A program made the position numbers and the translations under genes. Below the pieces are notes generated by a model. The model saw nothing but the letters and a program-made list of their open reading frames with translations. It did no database searches and was not told where the DNA came from. Below, one piece after another: positions 51,301 to 61,057 of a stretch of 64,000 bases of DNA (its first letter is position 1; each line of letters begins with the position of its first letter). The stretch comes from Rhizobium mayense. GTDB taxonomy: Bacteria > Pseudomonadota > Alphaproteobacteria > Rhizobiales > Rhizobiaceae. Location of the stretch: the NCBI RefSeq assembly GCF_030272705.1, contig NZ_JARFYM010000005.1, positions 186,001 through 250,000 on the forward strand. Reading direction: 5' to 3'.

Positions 51301-52105
51301 CCTGAAGACCGTTCGTGTCGATCGCCTGGACCTGGCGCTCGACATGGCGCAGCGAATCCTCACGGGCGAGCCCGTCCATCAGCGAGCGCAACTCTTCGAA
51401 CTCCGCCTTCAGGCCGGCCGTTTCCGGCTGCCCGGGATGGCCGGCGAGCTGGCTGATGCTATCGGCGAGCCGCGCCATGTCTTCGCGCACATCGGCCGCG
51501 AAATGCTTGTCCTCGGCATTGCTGCGGATGTCGCGGATTTCGGCGCGCAACGCACTGACTTCGCGGGTAACGCTCTCGGCAATGTCGCGTTTCAGGTCTT
51601 GTCGCAGATTGACCAGTGCCTGAGCGATATCGACGGAGCTTTCAGCGGCTGGGCGCAGTGCGGAAGGCAGCGGTTGCCGTGAAGCCGGATTTTCGCCGAT
51701 GCGCCTGCCAAGAGGCGGTTGCTCGACACCCAGGGCTTCCTCACGGCGCATATGCAGCCGCTCGCGGCTCGCCTCGAGCGCACGCTGGCGTTGGCGGATT
51801 TCGGCAAGCGGGTCGGGCCGCAGATCGGTTTCCGCACGTTCGGTGCGCAGCGGACGTTCATAAGGGCGTGGGGCATAGCCTTCGCGCTCGGTGCGCGGTG
51901 TACGTTCCCTAAGCGGAGGGCGTTCCGGCACCGGCGTAGGCTCGGGCACTGCGGCATAACCGTTTGCCACGCGCTGGCGCGTGTCCTGGGCGGCGGTGCC
52001 CATCAGGCCCTCGATGCGTGCCTCCAGCCCTTCGATGGTGCGGCTCAACGCATCCAGCGACGTCCAGTCGCCCGTGCCGGTAGGATTTGATCGCGATCCG
52101 CTCAT
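48356..52105 (-). CDS. PodJ-like polar localisation protein with Sel1 repeats and peptidoglycan-binding end
   Basis: The 1249-residue protein is a PodJ-type polarity factor. Residues 1-600 are rich in coiled coil (many LE, DE and R heptads, for example LVSLAYRLDDIKQHLGS). A disordered, Ala/Pro-rich region follows, and a single membrane segment lies at about 807-826 (PILLAVGAALLAIMAFPLV). Outside there are about four Sel1-type repeats (such as GARYTDGRGVTADLKQAANWYQ split in two) and a peptidoglycan-binding-type end. PodJ proteins organise the growing or new pole in Caulobacter and Agrobacterium. ATG 52105 gives MSGSRSNPTG; the ribosome site is weak. Confidence 0.88.
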   Translation of the reverse strand: MSGSRSNPTGTGDWTSLDALSRTIEGLEARIEGLMGTAAQDTRQRVANGYAAVPEPTPVPERPPLRERTPRTEREGYAPRPYERPLRTERAETDLRPDPLAEIRQRQRALEASRERLHMRREEALGVEQPPLGRRIGENPASRQPLPSALRPAAESSVDIAQALVNLRQDLKRDIAESVTREVSALRAEIRDIRSNAEDKHFAADVREDMARLADSISQLAGHPGQPETAGLKAEFEELRSLMDGLAREDSLRHVERQVQAIDTNGLQDELVSLAYRLDDIKQHLGSMSDSPAVHALENKLLSIANAMESLGGMIQPQDQAMQRLEGRISGLADQIDMMSRDAARRQPADDLSGRLEALAMRIDELGNAKAAARLEERLDQLSYLMERSQKAAPQPELVSHLADISRKIDALEQGSVDHALAERLDYLARRIDEIDFHPPHPATNVDDGAVRRLEGRLSDIAARLEASTAAPPTDTRALRHLEEQIAHLSTLLMSEPRAAADHIPADFDRRMSAIEDYMATNDEYIIEAARHAAEAVVEAYSREGMLGHGVPAADMSAMTALAEDLRHLEDLSRSSDERTHRTFEALHDTLLQIADRLDHMEHRQPAPTMPAAKFDSDAFAHADTSTVKPPLAAPHKAGPIIRTVAPAETVASPETVVAQAVDAVTKAEIKAAAKKDGAKTSLLASLGRRFFMPEKAEPIFLPDRPVIEQAPSIDPVDMMPAEEANELLEPGSGAPDIKKILERVRASQNAARNGTAKQPNENERADYIAAARRAAQAAAMEVDQTQRSAPSAKNGEKKRGAFSRFRRPILLAVGAALLAIMAFPLVNTLTRGQKAPPPAEISVLSSAADAAATNGASANAAQMPAPAVQAAKNAPASQASTTEASSADSGGAAQSSPAPANPAVAQANDHLTTAAPLDGNQASETLTPAGSAAPVQQTAAFVPANATTTAAPAAMPASAPAAAITVPDGIQPPTLVAAAKSGDPVALFEIGARYTDGRGVTADLKQAANWYQLSADKGFAPAQYRLASMYEKGNGLDRDLAKAKDYYEQAASQGNASAMHNLAVLYASGAAGPQDYTTAANWFIKAANLGVSDSQFNLAILYARGNGVKQDLQESYKWFAIAAKGGDKDAAQKRDEVANAMKQDELESARAKVDLWKAQPLDAKANGTTIPEEWTTGKGVNTASIDMKKAIRNIQAILNNNGFDAGTPDGNMGEKTVAALKSFQKSVGLPQDGKVTDRVVKELLARNK

Positions 52106-52575
52106 CTTTTTGCTCGCTTCGACATATGGGTCACTCAAAGCCACCTTGCTTGTGGAAAAGCGGCTTCGCGGCATTCGCGCGCAGACCGCATCCCACCGTT
52201 CGGAAAGGGATAGTTTATTAGGCTTTCCTCAGGCTGAACCGCGAAAACTGCGCTCCATCAAAGCTAAGAAATGAAAGAAACGCGAAGCATCGCTGCTCAT
52301 CCCGCACAATTCACGAAACGTGGTAAACAACCCGTTAAGTTTTGCGGAAATCTTAACCTTTTATTTTGGCCTTGTTATTGAATATGTTCATATTCTTATT
52401 GATGTGATCGACGCTGCGGCATTGGCGCGAGCGCATTGAACGTCCGTCATCCCCTCTGTTTTTGCCGTGGTTTGACGGGCAGAATTGCAGATCCCTTAAA
52501 CTGAACGGCGTTATATTTTTCTCAATCGAGTTGTGAAATCCTGAAGTGACTTGAATATCTTCGGGAGTCGAGTTC
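52106..52575. other. intergenic region between PodJ-like and acyltransferase genes
   Basis: This 470-bp, rather AT-rich divergent gap contains GTTAAG-N12-CTTAAC (52334-52357), a 16-bp palindrome GAATATG-TT-CATATTC (52380-52395) and one GANTC site near 52567. Such motifs could serve cell-cycle regulators such as CtrA or CcrM, but spacing does not fit a standard CtrA box. No gene is evident. Confidence 0.6.
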
Positions 52576-53607
52576 GTGCCGCCATCCATCGCTCGTGAAC
52601 CGGATCGGACACATTACGTTCTGGCCTTGGATGGATGGCGTGGGCTGGCGGTCATCGTGGTGTTGATGGGCCATTTTGGCGCCGACCAATATCTGCCCGG
52701 CTTCAGCTCTTTCGGCGTCGATCTGTTCTTCGTGTTGTCAGGCCGATTGATGGCGGAGATTTTGTTTGTCAGGCAGATGCGGCTACCGATGTTCTTCGCC
52801 CGACGGTTTGCGCGCGTTTATCCGACGTTGTTTGTCTTCGTATTGATCACTGGCCTGGCGTTCCACGGCACGGTCGGCGAATATGGCTTGAAACTCGCCG
52901 CTTTTGCGCTGACGTTCACCTTGAACTATGCCTTCGTCTACGGCCTGCCTTTTTCCTTGCTTGATCATATCTGGTCGCTCTGCGTCGAGGAGCACAGCTA
53001 TATTCTCCTCGGTCTGATCGCCTTCGCCACCCGTTCGCGGAGCAAATTCATCACCTCGGGCCTTATCCTTGCTGCGGGTTTGATAGCCCTGATCAACGGC
53101 GTGATCAGGCTCGATATGTCGGAGGGAGACACCAGATTGGTCATGTGGCGCACCGATGTCGCCATGGCCGGGATATTCATCTCCGCAGCCCTCTTCATTT
53201 TTCTCAGGCCGTGGGTGCACCGGGAGAGCTGGACATGGATCGCGCCATGCGCCTTGGCAAGCGCGATCTTGGCGCGGATGTTCGGCCTGGATGCCGCAGC
53301 CTTCTTCGGCGCCAAGACGATCCTGCTGGCGGTGGCGGTCATCGGGATCGAATATTCCGCACCATGGTTCCGTCGGAATTTCGAAGGCAATGTGCTCCGC
53401 TTTTTCGGGCTGTGCTCCTTCTCGATCTATCTGTGGCAGGAACCGCTTTACAAGCTGATGGGCCTGGGTGTCGTACCGCCAGTTTTCCTGCTCATACTGG
53501 GTATCGCCTGCGGCGTGGCAAGTTATTACCTCATCGAGCGCCCCATGCGCGCAAGGCTCAATGCCATATTCAGCCGTCAGGTTGTCGGGCAAACTCAGCC
53601 CGGATAA
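52576..53607 (+). CDS. acyltransferase family 3 (OafA-like) membrane protein
   Basis: The 343-residue protein has about 10 membrane segments and the acyltransferase-3 signature LDGWRGLAVIVVLMGHFG near residue 15-32, then FGVDLFFVLSGRLMAEIL and the RRFARVYPTLF segment. It also has LCVEEHSYILLGLI, as in OafA/OacA-type O-acetyltransferases, which modify lipopolysaccharide, exopolysaccharide or peptidoglycan. It starts at GTG 52576. The substrate is unknown, and no polysaccharide genes sit beside it. Confidence 0.9.
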   Translation: MPPSIAREPDRTHYVLALDGWRGLAVIVVLMGHFGADQYLPGFSSFGVDLFFVLSGRLMAEILFVRQMRLPMFFARRFARVYPTLFVFVLITGLAFHGTVGEYGLKLAAFALTFTLNYAFVYGLPFSLLDHIWSLCVEEHSYILLGLIAFATRSRSKFITSGLILAAGLIALINGVIRLDMSEGDTRLVMWRTDVAMAGIFISAALFIFLRPWVHRESWTWIAPCALASAILARMFGLDAAAFFGAKTILLAVAVIGIEYSAPWFRRNFEGNVLRFFGLCSFSIYLWQEPLYKLMGLGVVPPVFLLILGIACGVASYYLIERPMRARLNAIFSRQVVGQTQPG

Positions 53608-53777
53608 CGGTGAGCGCGGAAGCGGCCAGGCCGCCAACGGCTGATATTGGTCACATCGACGGTCATTATTTGGCAAGCCAGCAGCCGTAGGGCTACGGTC
53701 TCCGCCGCCTGCCACTATCAGTTTCATCGTGCGCCCGTTCGGTTACCTTACCCAAAAAACCAACGCGTCACGCAAAT

Positions 53778-53799
53778 TTGACGTTTACGCAAACGTCAA
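53778..53799. promoter_or_regulatory. palindromic operator before the fad operon
   Basis: TTGACGTTT, ACGC, AAACGTCAA: the same two 9-base arms as at 1341-1362, differing only in the last spacer base. It lies 66 bp before the acyl-CoA dehydrogenase start, a typical operator or promoter position. It implies joint control of fatty-acid or branched-chain catabolism and the nitronate monooxygenase-like gene. Confidence 0.75.
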
Positions 53800-53864
53800 T
53801 ATTTTGTAAGACTCGATCAATGGCCGGAATGAGATTCCGGCAGCGAATTGGAGGAATTCGAGAG

Positions 53865-55661
53865 ATGCCAGTCTACAAGGCCCCGGTGAACGATACGCTT
53901 TTCGTCCTGAACGACGTGCTCGGGCTGGAACGCTACAACACGCTGCCGGGTTTCGCCGAGACCAGCCCCGACATGATCGAGGCGATCGTCGGCGAGGCGG
54001 CCAAGTTGGCGGAAGAAGTGCTTTTCCCGCTGAATTACTCTGGCGACCAGGAAGGCTGCGTGCGCCGCGACGACGGGTCGGTCTCGACGCCGAAGGGCTT
54101 CAAGGAGGCCTATCGGGCCTATCGTGAAGGCGGTTGGCTGGGGCTGGCGGTCCCGGAGGAATTCGGCGGGCAGGGGCTGCCTTACACGCTGCATTGCGCC
54201 GTCGGCGAATATACCTCCGCCGCCAATATGTCGCTGATGATGTATCCCGGCCTGACACAGGGCGCCATCGCCGCGATCTTCGTGCATGGCTCCGAAGCGC
54301 AGAAGCAGACCTACCTGCCGAAGATGATCGATGGCACATGGTCCGGCACCATGAACCTCACCGAGCCGCATTGCGGCACCGATCTCGGCCTGCTGCGCAC
54401 CAAGGCCGTTCCTGAGGCCGATGGCAGCTACAAGATTTCCGGCCAGAAGATCTTCATCTCCGCCGGTGAGCATGACATGACGGACAATATCGTCCATCTA
54501 GTTCTTGCCCGCATCGAAGGTGCGCCCGATGGTACCAAGGGTTTGTCGCTGTTCATCGTGCCGAAGTTCCTCGTGAAGGAGGATGGTTCGCTCGGTTCGC
54601 GCAACGCCGTTTCCTGCGGCGCGATCGAGCACAAGATGGGCATTCACGGCAGTGCCACCTGCGTCATGAACTACGACGGAGCGACGGGCTTCCTGATCGG
54701 CGAGCAGAACAGGGGTCTCAACGCCATGTTCGTGATGATGAATGAGGCGCGCCTCGCCGTCGGCTTACAGGGACTGGCCGTTGCCGAGATCGCCTATCAG
54801 AACGCCGCCAATTATGCCCGGGAGCGCATTCAGGGCCGCTCGCTCTCAGGTCCGAAGGCGCCGGAAAGACAAGCCGACCCGATCATCGTTCACCCCGACA
54901 TCCGCCGTTCGCTGATGACCGTCCGCGCCTTCAACGAGGCCGGTCGTGCCTTCCTGCTGTGGACGGCGCTGAAATCCGATATCGCCCATCGCTCCCCGGA
55001 TGAGAAGGAACGGCAGGCAGCTGACGACATTCTCGGCCTGGCGACGCCGATCCTGAAGGGTGTCATGAGCGATAAGGGCTTCGATCACGCCGTCATGGCG
55101 CAGCAGGTCTTTGGCGGCCATGGCTATATCGAAGAGCATGGCATGAGCCAGTATGTCCGCGATGCCCGCATCACCATGATCTACGAAGGCGCCAACGGCA
55201 TTCAGGCGCTCGACCTCGTCGGCCGCAAGCTGGCACAGAACGGCGGCCGCGCCGTCATGGCCTTGTTCAAGGAGATCGGCGACTTCTGTGAGGAGCATCG
55301 CAACGACGAGCAAATGGCCTTCTTCACCAAGCATCTGAAGAAGGGCTTGAACGACGTCCAGGCCGCGTCCATGTGGTTCATGCAGAATGCCATGGCCAAG
55401 CCCGACAATGCCGGCGCCGGCTCGACGGACTATATGCACCTCTTCGGCCTCGTCATCCTCGGCTATATGTGGGCGAAGATGGCGAAGGCGGCGCAGGCAG
55501 GTCTCGCGGGTGGCGACAGCGCACGCGAGGACTATCTGAAGAACAAGCTTGTCACGGCACGGTTCTACATGGAGCGCATCATGCCGGAAACGGCGCTGCG
55601 CAAGGCTCGCATCGAAACCGGCGCGGACACGATGATGGAACTGGCGGCGGAAGCCTTCTGA
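53865..55661 (+). CDS. acyl-CoA dehydrogenase (long C-terminal form)
   Basis: First step of beta-oxidation, forming trans-2-enoyl-CoA with FAD. The 598-residue product shows [33 protein letters not shown] and the catalytic-glutamate region [15 protein letters not shown]. It carries the extra C-terminal helical domain seen in FadE-like proteins of alphaproteobacteria. ATG 53865 follows GGAGGAATTCGAGAG. It heads an operon with thiolase (36 bp downstream) and FadB-like genes, behind the shared palindromic operator. Confidence 0.95.
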   Translation: MPVYKAPVNDTLFVLNDVLGLERYNTLPGFAETSPDMIEAIVGEAAKLAEEVLFPLNYSGDQEGCVRRDDGSVSTPKGFKEAYRAYREGGWLGLAVPEEFGGQGLPYTLHCAVGEYTSAANMSLMMYPGLTQGAIAAIFVHGSEAQKQTYLPKMIDGTWSGTMNLTEPHCGTDLGLLRTKAVPEADGSYKISGQKIFISAGEHDMTDNIVHLVLARIEGAPDGTKGLSLFIVPKFLVKEDGSLGSRNAVSCGAIEHKMGIHGSATCVMNYDGATGFLIGEQNRGLNAMFVMMNEARLAVGLQGLAVAEIAYQNAANYARERIQGRSLSGPKAPERQADPIIVHPDIRRSLMTVRAFNEAGRAFLLWTALKSDIAHRSPDEKERQAADDILGLATPILKGVMSDKGFDHAVMAQQVFGGHGYIEEHGMSQYVRDARITMIYEGANGIQALDLVGRKLAQNGGRAVMALFKEIGDFCEEHRNDEQMAFFTKHLKKGLNDVQAASMWFMQNAMAKPDNAGAGSTDYMHLFGLVILGYMWAKMAKAAQAGLAGGDSAREDYLKNKLVTARFYMERIMPETALRKARIETGADTMMELAAEAF

Positions 55662-55696
55662 ATACAACGGCGCTTGCCGCCGCAGGGAGATGAAAC

Positions 55697-56905
55697 ATGA
55701 CCGAGGTTTTCATTTACGACCATGTGCGCACGCCGCGCGGGCGTGGCAAGAAGGACGGCGCGCTGCATGAGGTGCCGTCCGTCCGCCTTGCCGCCAAGAC
55801 GCTGGAGGCGATCCGTGACCGCAACGGCCTCGACACGAGGATGGTCGACGACATCATCATGGGCTGCGTCGATCCGGTCATGGATGCCGGCGCCGTCATT
55901 CCGAAGGCCGCAGCCTTCGAGGCAGGCTATTCGACTACGGCGCCCGGCATGCAGATCTCCCGCTTCTGCGCCTCAGGCCTCGATGCGGTGAATTTCGGCG
56001 CGGCCAAGATTGCGCAGGGCGCCGACGATATCGTCATCGCCGGCGGCGTCGAAAGCATGTCACGCGTCGGCCTCGGCATGTCCGGCGGCGCCTGGTTCAT
56101 GGACCCTTCGGTGAACTTCCCGGCCTATTTCATGCCGCAGGGCGTCTCGGCCGATCTGATCGCCACCAAATACGGCTTCTCCCGCGACGATGTCGACGCC
56201 TATGCGGTCGAGAGCCAGAAGCGGGCGGCCAACGCCTGGGACAAGGGCTATTTCAGCAAGTCCGTGATTCCGGTAAAGGACGTGAACGGCCTGACGATCC
56301 TCGCCAAGGACGAGCATATGCGCCCCGGCACCGATATGCAGGCCTTGGCCTCGCTCAATCCATCCTTTCAGATGCCGGGAGAGATGGGAGGCTTCGAAGC
56401 GGTCGGCATCCAGGCGCATCCGGAAGTCGAGCGCATCAACTATGTGCACCATGCCGGCAATTCCTCGGGGATCGTCGATGGCGCCGCCGCCGTGCTGCTC
56501 GGCTCGAAAGCCGGCGGCGAAAGCTTGAGGCTGAAACCGCGCGGCCGCATCAAGGCTTTCGCCAATATCGGCTCCGACCCGGCCCTCATGCTGACCGGCC
56601 CGGTCGACGTTACCGAAAAGCTGTTGAAGCGCACCGGCATGACACTGGCCGACATCGATCTTTTCGAGCTCAATGAAGCCTTCGCCGCCGTCGTGCTGCG
56701 CTACATGCAGGCTTTCGATATCCCGCACGACAAGATCAACGTCAACGGCGGTGCCATCGCCATGGGCCATCCGCTCGGCGCCACCGGCGCGATGATCCTC
56801 GGCACGGTGCTGGACGAACTGGAGCGCCGCGATCTCAACACGGCACTGGTGACACTCTGCATCGGCGCCGGCATGGGGACGGCCACGATCGTCGAACGCG
56901 TCTGA
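55697..56905 (+). CDS. acetyl-CoA C-acyltransferase (thiolase, FadA-like)
   Basis: Thiolytic last step of beta-oxidation. The 402-residue product has the nucleophile cysteine in [12 protein letters not shown], the histidine motif [16 protein letters not shown] and the second cysteine in [11 protein letters not shown]. It forms, with the FadB-like protein, the usual two-gene trifunctional complex. The start follows GGGAGATGAAAC. An acetyl-CoA C-acetyltransferase role for synthesis cannot be excluded, but the operon argues for degradation. Confidence 0.95.
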   Translation: MTEVFIYDHVRTPRGRGKKDGALHEVPSVRLAAKTLEAIRDRNGLDTRMVDDIIMGCVDPVMDAGAVIPKAAAFEAGYSTTAPGMQISRFCASGLDAVNFGAAKIAQGADDIVIAGGVESMSRVGLGMSGGAWFMDPSVNFPAYFMPQGVSADLIATKYGFSRDDVDAYAVESQKRAANAWDKGYFSKSVIPVKDVNGLTILAKDEHMRPGTDMQALASLNPSFQMPGEMGGFEAVGIQAHPEVERINYVHHAGNSSGIVDGAAAVLLGSKAGGESLRLKPRGRIKAFANIGSDPALMLTGPVDVTEKLLKRTGMTLADIDLFELNEAFAAVVLRYMQAFDIPHDKINVNGGAIAMGHPLGATGAMILGTVLDELERRDLNTALVTLCIGAGMGTATIVERV

Positions 56906-56920
56906 AGGAGGAGAAAACCA

Positions 56921-59131
56921 ATGGCTTACACCAATTTCACCGTCGAGACCGACGCGGACGGCATCGCACTCGTCACTTGGGACATGCCGGGCAAATCGAT
57001 GAACGTCTTCACCGTCGATGTGATGGACGAACTGAACGCCATCATCGACGCAACCGTTGCCGACAAGGCAATCAAGGGCGTGGTCATCACTTCTGGCAAA
57101 TCCTCCTTCTCCGGCGGCGCCGATCTGTCGATGATCAAATCGATGTTCTCCTTCTATCAGGATGAGAAGGCGAAGGACCCGGCGACGGCCGCGCAAAAGC
57201 TCTTCGATCTCGTCGGCCGCATGACCGGCCTGTTCCGCAAGCTCGAGACCTGCGGCAAGCCTTGGGTGTCCGCCATCAACGGCACCTGCATGGGTGGCGC
57301 CTTCGAGATGTCGCTTGCTTGCCATGGCCGTGTCGCCTCGAATGCGAAAAGCGTCAAGATCGCGCTGCCCGAGGTCAAGGTCGGCATCTTCCCCGGCGCT
57401 GGCGGTACGCAGCGCGTGTCGCGGCTGACCGATGCGCAATCGGCCCTGCAGATGATGACGACAGGCCAGTCGCTGACGGCTGCACGCGCCAAGGCAATGA
57501 ACCTGGTGCATCAGGTCGTCGAGCCGGATCAGCTGATCCCGGCCGCCAAGCAGATGATCAAGGATGGGCTGAAGCCCGTCGCTCCCTGGGACGAAAGGGG
57601 CTTCAAGGCGCCCGGTGGCGGCATATGGACGCCGGCCGCCGCGCAGCTCTGGCCGGCGGCACCCGCAATCCTTCGCCGTGAGACATCCGGCAACTATCCG
57701 GCCGCACTCGCCATCCTCAAATGCGTCTATGAAGGCCTGCAGGTGCCTTTTGACACCGGCCTCAAGATCGAGCAGCGCTATTTCACCCAGGTGCTGCAGA
57801 CGACCGAAGCCTATTCGATGATCCGCTCGCTGTTCGTCTCCATGCAGGAGCTTGGCAAGGGTGCTCGCCGCCCGGCCGGACAGCCGAAGACCGAGCTCAA
57901 GAAAGTCGGTGTCGTGGGCGCCGGCTTCATGGGTGCCTCGATCGCCTATGTCACCGCAGCCGCGGGCATCCCCGTCACGCTCATCGATCGCGACCTTGAA
58001 GCCGCAACCAAGGGCAAGACGGTTTCGGAAGGTCTGGTCAAGGACTCCGTCGGTAAGGGACGGTTTACGCAGGATGAAGGCGCGGCGCTGCTGTCCCGTA
58101 TCACGCCTTCGGCCGATTATGCCGACCTCAGCGATGCCGATCTCGTCATCGAGGCGGTGTTCGAGGATCGCGAGGTGAAGAAGGCCGTCATCGAGGCCGT
58201 TGAAGCCGTGCTGCCCGCAGGCGCCGTCTTCGCCTCCAACACCTCGACGCTGCCGATCACTGGCCTTGCGACGAATTCGAAGCGTCCGGCCGACTTCATC
58301 GGCATCCATTTCTTCTCGCCGGTCGAGAAGATGATGCTGACGGAAGTCATTCTCGGCAAGGAAACGGGTGACCGCGCCCTTGCCGTCGCGCTCGATTACG
58401 TCGCTGCCATCAAGAAGACGCCGATCGTCGTCAACGACACCCGCGGCTTTTTCGTCAATCGCTGCGTCCTGCGCTACATGTCGGAAGCCTACGACATGCT
58501 GATCGAAGGTGTCCCTGCGGCAATGATCGAGAACGCCGCGAAGATGGCCGGCATGCCGGTCGGGCCGTTGGCGCTGAACGACGAAGTCGCGATCGACCTG
58601 TCGCTGAAGATCCTGAAGGCGGCCGTCGCCGACCTTGGCGAGAAGGCCGTTGATATCGGACATTTGCAGCTGATCACACGGCTCGTCGAAGGCGAAGGCC
58701 GCTTCGGCCGCAAGAACTCCAAGGGCTTTTACGACTATCCGCCGAAACCAGCCAAGAAGTCGCTTTGGCTGGGCTTGAAGGATTTGTATCCGCAGAAGAA
58801 GGCCGATGAGATCGACGTCAACGTCCTCAAGCAACGCTTCCTCGTCACCATCGCGCTGGAAGCCGCCCGCACCATAGAAGAAGGCATCGTTACCGATCCA
58901 CGCGAAGCCGATGTCGGCTCTATCCTAGGCTTCGGTTTCGCCCCCTACACCGGCGGCGCGCTCTCCTACATCGACGGCATGGGCGTCAAATCCTTCGTGG
59001 AGCTCTGTGAAACGTTGGCCGTAACTTGCGGACCGCATTTCAATCCGACAGCGTTGCTGAACGACATGGCGGCGAAGGGCGAAACATTCTATGGGCGGTT
59101 TGACCCCTATGGTGTGAAGACGGCAGCATAA
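56921..59131 (+). CDS. 3-hydroxyacyl-CoA dehydrogenase / enoyl-CoA hydratase (FadB-like)
   Basis: The 736-residue bifunctional enzyme hydrates enoyl-CoA and oxidises the 3-hydroxy product. The N-terminal crotonase part has [11 protein letters not shown] and [17 protein letters not shown]. The dehydrogenase part starts near residue 327 with the NAD loop [13 protein letters not shown], then [25 protein letters not shown] and [10 protein letters not shown]. The start follows GGAGGAG after the thiolase gene. It completes the beta-oxidation operon, which ends with a hairpin at 59180-59204. Confidence 0.96.
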   Translation: MAYTNFTVETDADGIALVTWDMPGKSMNVFTVDVMDELNAIIDATVADKAIKGVVITSGKSSFSGGADLSMIKSMFSFYQDEKAKDPATAAQKLFDLVGRMTGLFRKLETCGKPWVSAINGTCMGGAFEMSLACHGRVASNAKSVKIALPEVKVGIFPGAGGTQRVSRLTDAQSALQMMTTGQSLTAARAKAMNLVHQVVEPDQLIPAAKQMIKDGLKPVAPWDERGFKAPGGGIWTPAAAQLWPAAPAILRRETSGNYPAALAILKCVYEGLQVPFDTGLKIEQRYFTQVLQTTEAYSMIRSLFVSMQELGKGARRPAGQPKTELKKVGVVGAGFMGASIAYVTAAAGIPVTLIDRDLEAATKGKTVSEGLVKDSVGKGRFTQDEGAALLSRITPSADYADLSDADLVIEAVFEDREVKKAVIEAVEAVLPAGAVFASNTSTLPITGLATNSKRPADFIGIHFFSPVEKMMLTEVILGKETGDRALAVALDYVAAIKKTPIVVNDTRGFFVNRCVLRYMSEAYDMLIEGVPAAMIENAAKMAGMPVGPLALNDEVAIDLSLKILKAAVADLGEKAVDIGHLQLITRLVEGEGRFGRKNSKGFYDYPPKPAKKSLWLGLKDLYPQKKADEIDVNVLKQRFLVTIALEAARTIEEGIVTDPREADVGSILGFGFAPYTGGALSYIDGMGVKSFVELCETLAVTCGPHFNPTALLNDMAAKGETFYGRFDPYGVKTAA

Positions 59132-59179
59132 AAGGCTTTCTCCACGCGAGAACATGCCGGTCAATGCTGGTAAAATAAC

Positions 59180-59204
59180 GGGCCGCTCCTGTCGGGGGCG
59201 GCCC
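59180..59204 (+). terminator. hairpin after the fad operon
   Basis: GGGCCGC and GCGGCCC pair around an 11-base loop, followed by ATTTCATTC. It lies 49 bp after the FadB-like stop. The T run is weak. Confidence 0.5.
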
Positions 59205-59251
59205 ATTTCATTCGTCCTCTGCTTAGTTCCATCAAACTGAGGAGATAAACG

Positions 59252-59695
59252 ATGGCCAAAATTATCGGAAACCGCGAAGAAGCCGACGCGATCTTTGCCA
59301 TGCTGGTCGAGTGGGCAACGGCGATAGGAGAGAAGAACGCCGCCGGCGTCCTGTCGCATGTGACCGACGACATCGTGGAATTCACCCTGGCGCCGCCGCT
59401 GCAATATAAAGGCAAGGATCAGGCTGGCCTGCAAGGCTGGTTCGATACCTGGCAGGGGCCGATCGCCGGCGATGTCGAAGACCAGAAGCTGACGATCGGC
59501 GGTGATATCGCATTCTGGAGCGGCCTGACGCATATGCTGGGCACCAAGACCGACGGCAACAAGGTCGATCTCTGGTTTCGCCAGACGCTCGGCCTCCTGA
59601 AGGAAGCCGGTGTCTGGAAGATCGCCCATGATCACACATCGGTCCCCTTCGCCATGGACGGCAGCGGATTGGCCGAGCTTGGGCTGAAGCCCTAA
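59252..59695 (+). CDS. SnoaL/DUF4440-like NTF2-fold protein
   Basis: The 147-residue product has the cone-shaped NTF2 fold pattern: EADAIFAMLVEWATAIGEKNAAGV, LSHVTDDIVEFTLAPPLQYKGKD, and KIAHDHTSVPFAMD at the end, as in SnoaL-like/DUF4440 proteins with ketosteroid-isomerase-type pockets. Substrate and role are unknown. The start has GAGGAGA upstream. The stop overlaps the MFS gene end by 4 bp on the opposite strand. Confidence 0.87.
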   Translation: MAKIIGNREEADAIFAMLVEWATAIGEKNAAGVLSHVTDDIVEFTLAPPLQYKGKDQAGLQGWFDTWQGPIAGDVEDQKLTIGGDIAFWSGLTHMLGTKTDGNKVDLWFRQTLGLLKEAGVWKIAHDHTSVPFAMDGSGLAELGLKP

Positions 59696-60915
59696 CTGCG
59701 GGCGCAAGCCGGCGCGACCACCTTCTCGCGCCCGGCCCTCAACGCCATCACGCCGCTGCCGACCAAGACCAGAATCGCTGCAGCATAGATATCTGTCGTT
59801 GCCGCAAAACCAACGGCCTTCGACAGGAACCCGGCCAAAATGGCGGGCAGGCTGAAGGCGAGATAGCTTTGGATGTAGAAGGCCGAGAGCAGGCCTGCGC
59901 GCTCGTCGGGCTTGGCCAATGGCATGATGCTGCGCACGGCACCCAGGAAATTGGCGCCGAAGCCGGAGCCCGCGATCAGCGTGCCGGCGATGAGGATCGG
60001 CACCTCGGCCGAATGCACGCCGGCGACCACGGCGAGAATGCCGAAGGTCATGGTCGATATGCCGAAGGTCAGCGCGGTTGCAGCAGGCTTTTTGCGCAGC
60101 AAAAACACGGATGCGGAGCCGCTGATCGTCAATGCGGCAACGACCGAGCCGCCGACAAGGGGCGCGGCACTGCCCGTGGTGGCGCTGATCAACGACGGGA
60201 CCAGCGAGAGATAGAAGCCGCCGAGCGCCCAGACTGCGACATTGATCGGTGTCAGCGCCAGCAGCGTCCGGCGGACCTGCGGCGGGATCGCCACCTCGGG
60301 CTTCAGTGAAGCGATGAGGCCGGTTCTGCGGCGGGTCGTTTCGGGCGTTGCCCAAATCAGCATGGCCTCCAGGACCAGAACGACAAGCACGACGGCGTAA
60401 ACGAGAAGTGTCGGCGCCGGCGCATATTGCACCAGAGCGCTGGTGCCAAGCGCGCCGATCGCCATGCCGATGAGCGGCGCGATGCTGTTGGTCACCGAAC
60501 CCTTGGCCGGATCGAGATCGACGAGCGCGGCGCCGATCGAGGCTGCCGCGGCGCCCGTGGCGAAGCCTTGCACGATGCGTGCGGCAATCAGCCAATTCGG
60601 ACTGTTGGCCGTTAAAAACAGCACCATCGCCACCATATTGAGGATGAGCGAAGCAAAGATCACCGGCCGACGCCCGAGGTGATCGGAGATCGAACCGACG
60701 ATCAGGAGCGAGATGAGGAGAGCGAAGGCATAGACCGCAAAGATGACCGTGATCAGCACCGGCGAGAAGGCGAATACCTGCTGGTAGATTCGATAGAGCG
60801 GCGTCGGCGCGGAAGAGGCAGCGAAGAAAGTGGCGCTGGTGGCGGCATGAAAGAGCGGTGCGAACCGGCGGCCCAATGGCCGCGGCGAATTGGCGGTGGA
60901 TTCGAACGTGGTCAT
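59692..60915 (-). CDS. MFS transporter
   Basis: The 407-residue protein has about 12 membrane segments and resembles MFS drug exporters, with the first motif region DHLGRRPVIFASLILNM and, between the halves, a basic loop (TRRRTGLIASLKPE). It is transcribed away from the TetR gene at 61058, whose product is the likely repressor through the repeated TTGCGTT elements in the 142-bp gap. The substrate is unknown. Confidence 0.9.
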   Translation of the reverse strand: MTTFESTANSPRPLGRRFAPLFHAATSATFFAASSAPTPLYRIYQQVFAFSPVLITVIFAVYAFALLISLLIVGSISDHLGRRPVIFASLILNMVAMVLFLTANSPNWLIAARIVQGFATGAAAASIGAALVDLDPAKGSVTNSIAPLIGMAIGALGTSALVQYAPAPTLLVYAVVLVVLVLEAMLIWATPETTRRRTGLIASLKPEVAIPPQVRRTLLALTPINVAVWALGGFYLSLVPSLISATTGSAAPLVGGSVVAALTISGSASVFLLRKKPAATALTFGISTMTFGILAVVAGVHSAEVPILIAGTLIAGSGFGANFLGAVRSIMPLAKPDERAGLLSAFYIQSYLAFSLPAILAGFLSKAVGFAATTDIYAAAILVLVGSGVMALRAGREKVVAPACARS

Positions 60916-60944
60916 CAGCTACATCCTGGCTAAAAGCTAAAATA

Positions 60945-61016
60945 TTGCGTTAAGCACATGTAGCGTGCCGCGCAACTAAAAGCAAATAATTTGCGTTAGC
61001 GCGCGCTATTGCGTTT
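60945..61016. promoter_or_regulatory. repeated TTGCGTT elements and palindrome between MFS and tetR
   Basis: TTGCGTTA at 60945, TTGCGTTA at 60991 and TTGCGTTT at 61009, plus the palindrome AGCGCGCGCT at 60998-61007, lie in the divergent gap. They are candidate operators for the TetR-type regulator. Confidence 0.6.
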
Positions 61017-61057
61017 GATGCACTATCGGCAACAAAGGGAAAGATTGGGATAAACTT

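Noticed and set aside
56060..58834. A 924-codon open frame on the minus strand
   Set aside because: It is antisense to the thiolase and FadB-like genes, which have clear motifs and ribosome sites; long antisense frames are common in GC-rich coding DNA. Its sequence is rich in Asp, Gly, Arg and His without family signatures.
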